Assembly (NCBI GenBank): GCA_963829725.1
Contig: CAWHJW010000005.1
Span: forward strand, 620,001 to 684,000
Direction: 5' to 3'
From: RYN-230 sp963829725
GTDB taxonomy: Bacteria > Actinomycetota > Actinomycetes > Streptosporangiales > Streptosporangiaceae
DNA length: 64,000 nt
A program made the translations under genes and the position numbers. The notes beneath the pieces are model-generated. The model had not been told where the DNA came from, did no database searches, and saw only the letters and a program-made list of their open reading frames with translations. Shown here piece after piece: positions 40,988-50,451 of this stretch. Each line of letters begins with the position of its first letter. Within the stretch, counting starts at the first letter, position 1.

Positions 40988-42116
40988 CTAGGCGATCCTG
41001 TCCTTGAGGTCGCCGATCACGGCGACGGGCCCGGGGTCCAGGCCGGAGGCGATGCCCAGGTAGACGGCGGCGTAGTCGGTCAGCTGCACCAGGCTGGCCA
41101 GCCGGTCCAGGGGCTGGTCTCCCTCGGCGGCGAGCTCGGTGACCTCGATACCGCGCTGCCCGGCCAGGTCGGCCGAGGCCTTGCGCCTGCGCGCCACCTG
41201 CGGATGTTCCTGGCTGTCGGCCAGGATGACCAGGCGCAAGGGCACCGGCGGGCGCGGCTGTTCCTCGGCGTAGTTCACCGGGCCGCCGGCGGCCACGGCG
41301 CGAACGGGCCGTCGAACGCCACCACCTGGTTGTGGTGCGCCTCCGGCAGCACTCCGTGCACCGCCGGGTACTTCGCGTCCTCGCTCAGCTGGGCGGCGAA
41401 CCGGGACGCGGCCACGCCCGCCAGCGGGGAGGTGCCCCAGATCATCGGCAGCGTGCCGTCCAGGTCCAGGGCGATGGACTTGGCCGGGTTGACGAACGAC
41501 TCGCTGTCCGGGCGGCACAGGTGCGACACCCGTTCCAGGGTGGTGGCGGCGGACTCGAACCCGGCCGTCGTGACCTCGGCGAGGCCGAGCCGTTCCGCGA
41601 TCACCAGCAGGGGCACGGACAGCCCCCACAGGCTGGCCCGCAGCCGACCGGCCCGCTCGATGGGGATGAACGGCGCCCGGGCGTGCTCTGCCACCACGGC
41701 GAGCGGGGAGCCGGGGTCACCGACCGCCGCCATCGGGCAGCCGCGGCGCGCCGCCTCGGCCGCCACCGCCAGGGTCTCCTCGGCCGCCCCGGAGCTGGAC
41801 ACGGCCAGGACCAGGTCGGCCGCGCCGACCCAGCCGGGAAGCTGGTAGTCGTGCAGCGCGATGACCTGGGCGGCGCATCCCGGGCCGCAGATCGCGGCGA
41901 GCACGTCACCGGCGATCCCCGATCCGCCCATCCCGCAGACCACCACCGCCCGGGCCGGCCGGGCAAGACCACCGGGCTCAGATCGGTTTCCGTGACCGCC
42001 CGCAGCGCAGTGCGGATGTCCGCCGCCGCGGAGGCGACCTGGCGGAGCATCCCGCTGGGGTCAGCCGCCTCCAGCGCGGGCGGGTCGTCGAGGCGCTGCT
42101 GGGCGGTGAGGGTCAC
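40988..42116 (-). CDS. SIS-domain phosphosugar isomerase, ManA-like (two frameshifts)
   Basis: This gene encodes a bifunctional phosphoglucose/phosphomannose isomerase-like SIS protein of about 375 residues, supplying mannose-6-phosphate to ManB. GTG 42116 overlaps the stop of the Trm112-like gene (GTGA). The first frame reads TLTAQQRLDDPPALEAADPS, then shifts near 41960 into the SIS core VVCGMGGSGIAGDVL, SSSGAAEETLAVA and PAKSIALDLDGTLPMIWG. A second shift near 41300 leads into YAEEQPRPPVPLRLVILADS and the end. The order manB-Trm112-isomerase is conserved in actinomycetes. Two indels in an operon gene of this kind look like sequence errors, though decay cannot be excluded. Confidence 0.82.
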
Positions 42117-42295
42117 GGCTGCGCGGGCCGCCGGGCCTCGTCCACCAGCAGGACCGGGATGTCGTCCCGGACTGGGTAGGCCAGGCCGCAAGCCTCGCCG
42201 GTGCAGACCAGCTCGCTGGCCGCTTCGTCGGCGCGCAGCGGTGCATGGCACTGCGGGCAGGCGAGTATCTCGAGCAGCCAGTCGTCGATCTTCAC
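42113..42295 (-). CDS. Trm112 family protein
   Basis: A 60-residue zinc-ribbon protein (CPQC near residue 13, CTGEAC near 31). Trm112 proteins bind and activate methyltransferases; the actinobacterial ones sit next to manB. GTG start with GGAG five bases upstream. Its stop overlaps the SIS gene start as GTGA. Confidence 0.9.
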   Translation of the reverse strand: MKIDDWLLEILACPQCHAPLRADEAASELVCTGEACGLAYPVRDDIPVLLVDEARRPAQP

Positions 42296-42364
42296 GGGGT
42301 CTCCCGGTATGCGGTTGTCAGGGCCTCACCGCGCGTCCCGGCTCCCGGGCTGGCCGCCTGCCGG

Positions 42365-43717
42365 TCACCCTGGCTGGCCGCGCACCATGCCCAGCACCTC
42401 GTCGCGCAGCCTGAGCATAGTGCCCTCATCGGACGCCTCGGCGTTCAGCCGGAGCAGCGGCTCGGTGTTCGACGGGCGCAGGTTGAACCACCAATCCCCG
42501 CTGCTGATGGTCAGGCCGTCCAGCTCATCGGCGCTGACCCCGGGGCGGGCGGTGAACTCGGCGCGGACCAGCGCGGTGGTGGCGGCCTGGTCGGCCACCT
42601 CGCTGTTGATCTCCCCGGAGGCGACATACCGCCCGAACTCCGCCAGCAGCGCGGACAACGGGGCGTCCTGGGTGCCCAGGGCGGCCAGGACGTGCAGCGC
42701 GGCGAGCATCCCGGAGTCGGCGAACCAGAAGTCACGGAAGTAGAAGTGGCCGGAGTGCTCGCCCCCGAACACGGCGCCGGTCTCGGCCATCCGGGCCTTG
42801 ATGAACGAGTGCCCGACCCGGGTCCGCACCGGCACGCCGCCGTGCTCCGTGATGATCTCCGGGACGGCCCGCGAGGTGATCAGGTTGTGGATGACCGAGG
42901 CACCGGGTTCCCGGGCCAGTTCGCGGACCGCGATCAGCGCGGTGAGCACGGACGGGGAGACGATGTGGCCGCGCTCGTCGATGACGAAGCAGCGGTCCGC
43001 ATCCCCGTCGAAGGCGAGGCCGATGTCGGCGCCGGCGTCCAGCACCGCCCGCTGCAGGTCGCGCAGGTTCTCCGGCTCGATCGGGTTCGCCTCGTGGTTC
43101 GGGAACGTCCCGTCCAGCTCGAAGTAGAGCGGGACCAGGGTGAGTGGCAGGCCCTCGAAGACCTTGGGCACGGTATGGCCGGCCATGCCGTTGCCCGCGT
43201 CCGCCACGACCGTGAGCGGCCGGATGGCCGAGATGTCGACGAGCTTCTTGAGATGCTCCGCGTACCCGGACAGCAGGTCCCGCCGGCTGATGTCGCCAGG
43301 CGCCCCCTGCGGGGGCAGGCCGGCCATGGCCAGGTCGCGGATCTCGGTCAGGCCGGTGTCGGTGCCGACCGGGCGCGCGCCGGCCCAGCACATCTTGATC
43401 CCGTTGTACTTGGCCGGGTTGTGGCTGGCGGTGATCATGGCGCCGGGGATGCCGAGGCTGCCGCTGGCGTAGTAGAGCATGTCGGTGGAGCCGAGCCCGC
43501 CCTCGATCACGTCGGCGCCCTGGCTGGCCGCCCCCCGGCTGAACGCCTCGGCCAGCGGCGCGGAGGAGGTGCGCATGTCGTGCACGGTCACCACGCAGCG
43601 GGCCGCGGTGACCCGGGCGAACGCGGCGCCCACCGACTCGGCGACCTGCTCGTCCAGCTGATCCGGGACTATCCCGCGGACGTCATAGGCCTTGAAGATC
43701 TTCTCGTACTCGCCCAC
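42365..43717 (-). CDS. manB: Phosphomannomutase/phosphoglucomutase
   Basis: ManB converts mannose-6-phosphate to mannose-1-phosphate for GDP-mannose and mannosylated envelope lipids. From GTG 43717 the protein is 450 residues and begins VGEYEKIFKAYDVRGIVPD. Active-site serine loop TASHNPAKYNGIK, metal loop DGDADR, sugar-binding GGEHSGHFYFRD and phosphate-binding RPSNTEPLLRL are all present. The open frame continues to 43921 without family similarity. A 69-base gap separates it from the Trm112-like gene. The guanylyltransferase at 60233 uses its product. Confidence 0.95.
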   Translation of the reverse strand: MGEYEKIFKAYDVRGIVPDQLDEQVAESVGAAFARVTAARCVVTVHDMRTSSAPLAEAFSRGAASQGADVIEGGLGSTDMLYYASGSLGIPGAMITASHNPAKYNGIKMCWAGARPVGTDTGLTEIRDLAMAGLPPQGAPGDISRRDLLSGYAEHLKKLVDISAIRPLTVVADAGNGMAGHTVPKVFEGLPLTLVPLYFELDGTFPNHEANPIEPENLRDLQRAVLDAGADIGLAFDGDADRCFVIDERGHIVSPSVLTALIAVRELAREPGASVIHNLITSRAVPEIITEHGGVPVRTRVGHSFIKARMAETGAVFGGEHSGHFYFRDFWFADSGMLAALHVLAALGTQDAPLSALLAEFGRYVASGEINSEVADQAATTALVRAEFTARPGVSADELDGLTISSGDWWFNLRPSNTEPLLRLNAEASDEGTMLRLRDEVLGMVRGQPG

Positions 43718-44034
43718 TGAGGCTCTGCCTTCCCTTCCGGGCCGCCGGGCCGTGGAGCCTGGTAGCCGCTGTCTGCCTGCTGCGCTGCGCGGCATGCGTG
43801 CGGTGCTGACCGCGGCGGGCCCGGCCAGGCCCGTCGCGCCGCCGATGACAATGCCGCGCCGGGCGCCATGCCGCCCGCTGCTTTGTCGGAAGTTGGCACA
43901 CTGGCCGGGCACCGCCCGCATCCCCTCGGCACGAGGCGGCAGGCCCGCTGCGCCTGGCCCCTGAGCCTACCGGCCGGGCCGGGCCGCCGGGGCAGTCCAG
44001 CCGCACCGGGCCGCCCCGCGGCTGGCGGCCTCGG
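43718..44034. other. Intergenic region upstream of manB
   Basis: A 317-base gap between two minus-strand genes, expected to hold the manB operon promoter. I see no RNA gene, repeat or convincing promoter pair. Confidence 0.4.
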
Positions 44035-44397
44035 TCAGCTCATCCGGTCCCGGGTCTCGGGCGCGGAGCGCAGCACCCGGAGATGGCCGCGCCGGCCTAC
44101 CTCGACGCCCTGGCCGACGGGCTCCCCTGGCGGGGGCAGCGCCGCCTCGCGGACCGCGTTGGCCAGGGCTTCCAGATCGTCGGATTCCGGCGGCACGGGG
44201 TCGACCGGGAGGCGGACGACCTCCCAGCCGCGCGGCGCCGTCAGCCGGTCAGCGTGCGCCGAGCACAGGTCATAGCAGTGTGGCTCCACGTACGCGGCGA
44301 GTGGCCCGAGCACGGCGGTGGAATCACGGTAAACGTACGTGAGCGTGTAGACGGCGGGATGCTTGCACGTCGGCCGGGAGCAGCGGCGCGCGCTCAC
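44035..44397 (-). CDS. DUF3499 family protein
   Basis: A 120-residue protein whose N-terminus, VSARRCSRPTCKHPAVYTLT, carries the family's C-x-x-x-x-C and later C-x-x-C pattern (HCYDLCSAHADRLT), probably binding zinc. The family is restricted to actinobacteria and lies beside manB and the metallopeptidase gene in Mycobacterium and Streptomyces. Its function is unknown. GTG 44397 gives the conserved start; longer open frame upstream lacks similarity. Confidence 0.88.
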   Translation of the reverse strand: MSARRCSRPTCKHPAVYTLTYVYRDSTAVLGPLAAYVEPHCYDLCSAHADRLTAPRGWEVVRLPVDPVPPESDDLEALANAVREAALPPPGEPVGQGVEVGRRGHLRVLRSAPETRDRMS

Positions 44398-44619
44398 TGG
44401 AGCACCCGCGGGGCGGCACCGGTCCGGGTTGTGGCGTGCTGCGGCGACCGGTGGGGAGAGGGGCCGCATGCAACGCTCACAACGGCTGACCGTACCCACC
44501 CGGGGGCGGTAACGCCACCACCCGGGGCACACTGCGCGATCGTGTCTCGCGCGCCGGTGCCGCGCCCCCGGAAAGGACCCGCGCCGCGGTGCCCGCTGCG
44601 GGCGCTACGCTCGGCAACT

Positions 44620-45090
44620 GTGCAGACCGGTGACGGGGGCGGCAGGGCACGCCGTCCAGCGATCAGGCGGCGGGACCGGCATGGCCGCGGGTTGCGCGGC
44701 GTGCTGGCCCCGCCTGGCGTGCCGCTGCACCGGAGCCGCTCGGAACGCTTCGACGAGCTGATCCTGGAGGCCGTGGCCCGGCTGGAGTCCCGCTGGGAGG
44801 CCCAGTTGTCTGGCGTGGAGTTCGCGGTGGAGGAGATCCCCCTCGCGGGGCAGCCCGGGACGACACCTGAATCCGTGCCGCTGGCCCGGCTCGACCCGGG
44901 CTCGCCGGGGAACCATGCCGGTGCGGCCCGGCCGCCCCGCATCGTGGTCTACCGCCGCCCGCTGGCCGCCCGCGCGGACAGTGAGGAAGAACTGGGCGAG
45001 ATCATCTTCCACGTCGTGGTCGAGGAGTTCGCCCGGCTGCTCGGCATCGATCCCGAGGAGATCGACCCGGGCTACGATCCGGACGACTGA
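44620..45090 (+). CDS. Metallopeptidase (zincin-like) family protein
   Basis: A 156-residue member of the PF06262 zincin-like family. The central RSRSERFDELILEAVARLE and PPRIVVYRRPLAARADSEEEL are typical, followed by IIFHVVVEEFARLLGIDPEEIDP. In this actinobacterial version the helix has VVVEEFAR, not HExxH, so peptidase activity is doubtful. It is divergent from the DUF3499 gene, as in Mycobacterium. The GTG start at 44620 has no clear ribosome site; the 222-base region upstream is shared with DUF3499. Confidence 0.8.
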   Translation: MQTGDGGGRARRPAIRRRDRHGRGLRGVLAPPGVPLHRSRSERFDELILEAVARLESRWEAQLSGVEFAVEEIPLAGQPGTTPESVPLARLDPGSPGNHAGAARPPRIVVYRRPLAARADSEEELGEIIFHVVVEEFARLLGIDPEEIDPGYDPDD

Positions 45091-45195
45091 CAGCGGCCGC
45101 TCAGCGGGCGGCACGGGCGTACGGCACGCGGCCGGGATGAATGCCGCGCCGGCCGCGTGGCGGCCGGCGCAGCGCCGCGTGGCAGGCCGGCGCCG

Positions 45196-45212
45196 GTCCC
45201 CGGTCAGGGGAC
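45196..45212. terminator. Hairpin with DUF5719 stop codon in the loop
   Basis: GTCCCC (45196-45201) and GGGGAC (45207-45212) enclose GGTCA, which holds the minus-strand TGA of the DUF5719 gene. Six perfect pairs. Confidence 0.45.
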
Positions 45213-46796
45213 GGTGGTGAGGGATGCGTTCCGGACCACGGGCAGCGGCACCGTGCTCAGGGCGGTCACGACCGGCTGCAAGGCCTGCAGCGCGCCGCCG
45301 GCGCCGTTGCCGGTGACCGCCCGGCCGGCGTAGACCGGCCCGGACCTGGCCGATGGCGTGAGCACGAGGGCGAACGGCATCCCGCGCCCGGCACCCGGGA
45401 TGGCCCGGAGCTGGACGACGACGCTCTTGCCCGCGCTGATCTGGACCACGTGGCTCTGCCGGGCCGTGCCCCCCGAGGCGACCTGCATCACGGTGACCCG
45501 CGCGGCGCGCTGCGGGGCGGACAAGACGAGCGACGACGAGCGGGCCGGGCCGATCACGTTGTCCGCGACCACGCCCTGCTCCTCAATGGCCGGCGCGGCC
45601 GAGGTGAAGGACCCTGGTGATCCGCCGGAGCCGCCCGGGATCAGCATTGACGCCGTGATCGGGGTGTTCGCGGTCAGCCGGAGGGCGGCCGGGATACCGG
45701 CCAGCGAGGGCAGCGAGATCTCCGCCGCGGAACCGGCGGGCAGGTCGATCCCGGTCGCCCCGGTGGGCTGGTAGCTGCCTCGCGAGGTGACCGCCGTGAC
45801 CTGGACGTTCGCGTCCTTCAGGCCGGGTACCGCCACGTACAGCTGGCGGGTTGCGGCGATGGCGGGCAGTCCGGGGATGACCAGCCGGGTCGCGGGCGGC
45901 TGGGCGGCAGGCAACCACGCGCCCGGGCCCGCTCCGGTGCTTTCCTGTACCGCCGCCACCACCTGCCCGACGCTGGTCCGCACGTGCAGGGTGATGGCCC
46001 GGGAATTGTGGAGCGTGGCCGCGAGCGTCTGGACGATCATGCCGTGCGGCGGCACGGTGATGCCGGTGTCCGTGGTCTCCTGCAGCGGGCCCGCGTCGGT
46101 GAAGATGTCCGCGTCCGCGTCGGCCGCCTGGCTGCTGGGGTTCATCAGGTAGAGCTGGATCCGCCCCGCGGTCCGCTGGCCGGGGCCGGCGAACCAGAAG
46201 TCGGTGCCGGGGCTGCCGCAGGCGGCGGTGGGCAGCCCGCCCGCGGTCTGCTCGACCTCCAGTCCCTGGGCCAGCGCGCCGGAGGCCTGGATGACGACAC
46301 CGCCGCCGGCGGGCCCGGTGGGTACGGTGCCCGCCGCGGTCGTCCGCGCCTGGCCGCCCCCGGTGCCCCCTTTCCCGGTGCCCGCCGCCTTGGTGCCCGC
46401 CGACTTGGTGCCGCCGGCCCGGTTGGTGGGCACCACCGTGAACAGCGGCGAGCCCGGCTGGCCGCTGGCTTGCACCTGCGGGCCGGGAGTGGCACTGCCC
46501 GCGCCCGCCAGCCGGTTGACCGTCAGGCCGGTGGCCCGCGACACCGAGCCAGCGCCGGCCGGGGCGGACATGACCGCGATCCCGCTGCCGGGGCTGGCCG
46601 CCGATCCCGGGTCAGGGCAGACCCGGGTCACCGAGGTGACCAGCGCCAGCCGCGGCTGCTGCGGGGGCGTCCCGGCCGCGAGCGAGACCGTCCGGTGCAG
46701 TCCGGCCAGCCCGTACAGCGCACCCAGGATGACGATGACCGCCACGGCGGGCACCACTCCCGCGGGCAGCGCTCCGGCGCTCCGCAGGCCTTTCAC
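45204..46796 (-). CDS. DUF5719 family protein
   Basis: A 530-residue secreted or membrane-anchored protein. One N-terminal hydrophobic segment (about 13-33, GVVPAVAVIVILGALYGLAG) is followed by a low-complexity Gly/Thr/Lys stretch (about 125-165) and a large extracellular beta-rich region with repeats such as LYLMNPSSQAADADADIFTD and VTVMQVASGGTARQS. Its GTG start overlaps the upstream stop (GTGA), so it is coupled to the large membrane protein. The family is actinobacterial, next to the glycosyltransferase locus, and of unknown function. Confidence 0.85.
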   Translation of the reverse strand: MKGLRSAGALPAGVVPAVAVIVILGALYGLAGLHRTVSLAAGTPPQQPRLALVTSVTRVCPDPGSAASPGSGIAVMSAPAGAGSVSRATGLTVNRLAGAGSATPGPQVQASGQPGSPLFTVVPTNRAGGTKSAGTKAAGTGKGGTGGGQARTTAAGTVPTGPAGGGVVIQASGALAQGLEVEQTAGGLPTAACGSPGTDFWFAGPGQRTAGRIQLYLMNPSSQAADADADIFTDAGPLQETTDTGITVPPHGMIVQTLAATLHNSRAITLHVRTSVGQVVAAVQESTGAGPGAWLPAAQPPATRLVIPGLPAIAATRQLYVAVPGLKDANVQVTAVTSRGSYQPTGATGIDLPAGSAAEISLPSLAGIPAALRLTANTPITASMLIPGGSGGSPGSFTSAAPAIEEQGVVADNVIGPARSSSLVLSAPQRAARVTVMQVASGGTARQSHVVQISAGKSVVVQLRAIPGAGRGMPFALVLTPSARSGPVYAGRAVTGNGAGGALQALQPVVTALSTVPLPVVRNASLTTVP

Positions 46797-49700
46797 GACT
46801 CACCATCCGCGGGCTCGCGGCCGGAGTCGGTGCGCCATGCCACGGGCACTTCGTCCGGGTCGGGATACCCGCCTGGACCCGGGTAGCCGCCCTGGCCCGG
46901 GTAGCTGCCCGGAGCGGGGTGGCCTTCCGCGGCCGGGTAGCCGCCCCGGCCAGGCCCCGCACCCGGCTGGCCTGGCCCGCCACTGGGCGGCAGCGGCGCC
47001 AGCTGGTCACCGCCCGCAGGGCCCAGGGCGCCGGTGTGGCCGCCATAGCCGGACGGCGCCGCCGCGGCCGGGCCGGCATCGGGTCCCGGGTAGCCGCCCG
47101 CCTCCCAGTCACCGCCGGGCGCGGGGTAACCGCCGGAATCCAGGTAGTCACCGGGCGGCGCGTACCCGCCCGATCCTCCGCCGCCTCGGCCCGGGTAACG
47201 GCTACTCCGCGGACCGGTGCCGCCCGCCGGGTAGCCCCGGGTCCCGGGGTAGCCACCAGCTCCGGACCCGGGGCTGCCCTCCGGGACGGCGTCGCTCCCG
47301 TACCCGGCCTCCCCCTGGTAGCCGGCCGCGCCTGGATAGGGGCCGGGGGCGGCCCGCCGGGCGGGAGCACGCCGGGAGGGTGGCGGCAGCACGTCATCAT
47401 CCCCGGGCAGCCGCCCACGGCTCGGCCGCTGCGTGGCGGGAGGCTGGCCCGCGCGGCCGGGCGCCGCCGGTGCCAAGCCGTAGTCATCCGGTTCCGGGTA
47501 GCCCGCCCGGCGCCGCCCGCCGCCTGGGTAGTCCTCACCCCCGGGTGCGCCCGGGCCGCCGGGATAGTCCTCGCCGGCCCGGATCCCATCGCCGACGTAC
47601 CCGTCCCCCCGCGGGGGCCTGGCGCGCGGTGGATACGGCCCGGATTCCGCGCGATCGCCGTCCGTCGCGTACTGCCCGGCAGCCGGCCGCCGTCCGGGTG
47701 CCGCCCCGCCGCCGGACCAGGCCCGCGGGCCGGTCTCGGCCCACGCCGGAGCACCAGCCGGGGCTTCGGCTTCAGCCGCGGCGTCCGCCTTGCCGCCGCG
47801 GCGCCAGCGCCTGCGCAGGCCGCGCTCGCCGGCCGGCTCCTGGGGGCCGGCCGCTGGCTCCGGGGGCCCGCCCGCTGCGTCCCCGGCTCCGGCCACCGCA
47901 TCCAGGCCGGGGGCGGTGCCAGCGCGGGCGGCCGTCCGCGGCCCGGGCCTCCCGGCCCCGGCCGCGGGTTCCGGCCCGGGTTCCGGGCCGGGTTCCGGCC
48001 CGGGTTCCGGCCCGGGTTCCGGCCCGGGTTCCGGCCCGGGTTCCGGCCCGGGTTCCGGCCCGGGTTCCGGCCCGGGTTCCGCGGCCGCCTCAGCCCGCGC
48101 GCGACGGCCCGGCCGCCGCGATCCGGTGGCGGCGCCCGCTATCCCGGCGCCCGCTATCCCCGCGCCCGCCCGCGCGGCGCCCGCCAGCCCCGCATCCGCC
48201 ACTCCGGAACCGGCCACTCCAGCGCGTGCTACCTCGGTCCCTGCCGCTCCAGCGCGCGGCGCGCCAGCTTCCGCCACTCCAGCGGCCGCCAGCTCAGCAC
48301 CCGTCCGCCCGGCGGCGGCCCGTCCCACCAGGGCAGCATCCACCGGCCCCGCCTGGGCCGGCACGGGGTAGTCGTCCAGGTCCGCCCGGTCGGCTGGCTC
48401 GGCCCGGCCTGTCCGCTCCCGGCGCCCGCCGCCGGCCGCCCGCGAGCCCGGCTCCGCACGGCTCTCGCCGGGCATCCGGGTGCCGGGCAGCCCGAGAGCG
48501 AGCACCACCAGGAAGGCCAGCGCTTCCAGCGCGAGCAGCAGGTCACGGGCCAGGTCGTCATGGGAGATGTCCAGCGTCCCGCCGCCCGGTGGCAGCCGGA
48601 ACGCTGCGGCCCAGCCGCCTGACGGAGGCAGCGGCTGCAACGGGGTGCCGTTGAGCGTGGCGCTCCAGCCCCCGGCCGGCTCGGCGAGGACAAGGGTCCC
48701 GCCGCTCCGGGGAGCGGCCGCGCCGGAGACATCCGCCGGCCCGGCGGAAACCGCGACCACGGCGCCGCCAGGCTGGATGACCCGGACCCGCGTGGCCGTT
48801 CCCGCCACCCTCCAGAGCTGGAAGGCCGGGGTCTTGCTGACCGGCCGCAGGGCGGCAATGTCGTTGAGCGTACTGGCCAGCGCGCCGCTGACCGGGGTGG
48901 GCAGCAGCACATAGCCGATGTCCAGCCCGGCCAGGGCCTGCCCCTCGTCCTCCGCGTCCTGGCCGTGCGGGGCGGCCAGCGTGGCCACCGCGGCGCTCAG
49001 GGCCCGCCGGGCCGCTGGCGGCTGGCTCAGGTCGGCCGCGCCGAGCAGCGGGTCGGTGTCACGGAGTACGTCGTAGCTCACTCCCCCGGCGCCAGCCCGC
49101 AGCACGAGGGTGCGCGGCCGCAGGCCGGTGTCGGCGGACACGCTGACGAACGCGGGCAGCACGGGACCGGCCGAGCCGACCACCGGGCCGCGGACACCGC
49201 CGGCCACCCAGGATCCGGCCGCGAGCAGCGGCGCGCTGGCGGCGGCGGCCGCGAGCAGCAGCGCAAGCAGGCCCCGCGGGCGGCGCCACTGCCCCGAGGA
49301 CAGCGCGCCCGGCAGCATGTCGGCCGCCACCACGACGGCGAGCAGCAGCCCGGCCGCGGCCACGGCCAGCGAGATCCCGGGCCAGGCGGCGACCGGCGTG
49401 GTGACGCCGTCCGGGGTGACGAGGATCCGGCTGACCGCCACGGAAATCAGCAGGCCGAGCAGCGCGACACACCAGCCGGCCAGCACCAGGGACCGCCGGG
49501 CGGTCAGCAGCAGCGCGGCCAGCGCGGCCAGGACGAGGCCACCGGTCACCCAGAACGGCGGCAATCCGGGGCCGCCCGGCGAGAGCAGCAGCAGGGAACG
49601 CGCGGGCAAGTCAGGGATGGCCAGGCCGGGGACCTTCTGCCCGGCTTCCAGGAAGAGCAGGCCTGGGCGGCTGAGGAGCTGCACGGTCCAGGGCAGCAGC

Positions 49701-50451
49701 AGCACGGCTGGCGCCGCCGCGGCGATGCCGCAGTTGATCAGGGTCGCCCGGCTCCGCCTGCCGAGGGTGGCGGCCGCGCAGGCCGCCGCGGCGATGGCGA
49801 TCACCCAGACCAGCGGGACGAACGCGGCCGCGACCGCGATGACGAGCCCGGTCGCCCAGGCGGCCCGGCGCGCCCGCCTGGGCGGCTCGGTGAAAATCCG
49901 CGCGGCCAGCACGCCGATCAGCGGGATCAGGGCGAAGACCAGGGCCGAGCCGAACCGCCCGGCGGCCACCGCGGCTATGCCCACGGGCAGCAGCGCATAG
50001 GCCGCCCCGGCCCACACGCGGGCGGCCACGGACCCGGTGATCCGCCGGGAGGCCAGGTAGGCGGCGAGCCCGGCCAGCGGGATGACGCCGATCATGATGA
50101 CGTCGATGGCCAGCCACGGCTTGCCGCCGAGCACCGTGGCCAGTGCGGCGATCACGGCCAGGTACGGCGGGGTGGCGCTGACCGAGCCAATCCCGGCCGG
50201 GTGGAAACCCTGCAGGTATTCCTGCCACAGCGCGGACGCCCCGCCCCACGCCGGAGTCAGCGCGCCGCCGGTGAGCGTGCCGGCGCCGAGCAGCGAGCGC
50301 TCCGCGGCCAGCGCGACCACGGTCAACGCGGCAACCAGGAGGATCCCGGGGTTGGTCAGGATCCGCTGAGTCAGCCCATTGTCCACCAGCAGGTAATCGT
50401 CATCGTCATCGTCATCGGTGGCGTGATGGCTGCCCGCCGTGTCGATCTGGG
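46793..50451 (-). CDS. Polytopic membrane half of glycosyltransferase locus, long disordered tail
   Basis: This frame encodes an N-terminal acidic DDDDDD stretch, about twelve membrane helices (GILLVAALTVVALAAERSLLG, then LVFALIPLIGVLAARIF and others) and an extracellular domain. It ends in a tail of about 550 residues rich in Gly, Pro, Tyr and acidic residues. In other actinomycetes this region is the C-terminal part of one long glycosyltransferase-2 protein, so it likely continues from the GT2 frame at about 50440-50450 by a frame change. The tail carries a PE repeat and many GGYP elements. The membrane topology of the tail is probably cytosolic; function unknown. Confidence 0.72.
47966..48080 (-). 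repeat. 12-base in-frame repeat encoding GPEP units
   Basis: About ten units of GGGTTCCGGCCC (read on +), almost identical, encode a (PGPE)n run in the disordered tail. Near-identity suggests recent expansion. Confidence 0.9.
50394..50418 (-). repeat. Hexanucleotide repeat encoding poly-Asp at the GT2 junction
   Basis: ATCGTC units on + (GATGAC on minus) give a run of aspartates in the membrane frame and, in the other frame, the stop of the GT2 frame at 50412. The repeat coincides with the point where the two frames meet. Confidence 0.7.

Noticed and set aside
44995..45060. HExxH zinc-protease motif in the metallopeptidase-family gene
   Set aside because: The matching helix reads VVVEEFAR; zinc histidines are missing, so catalytic activity is not claimed.
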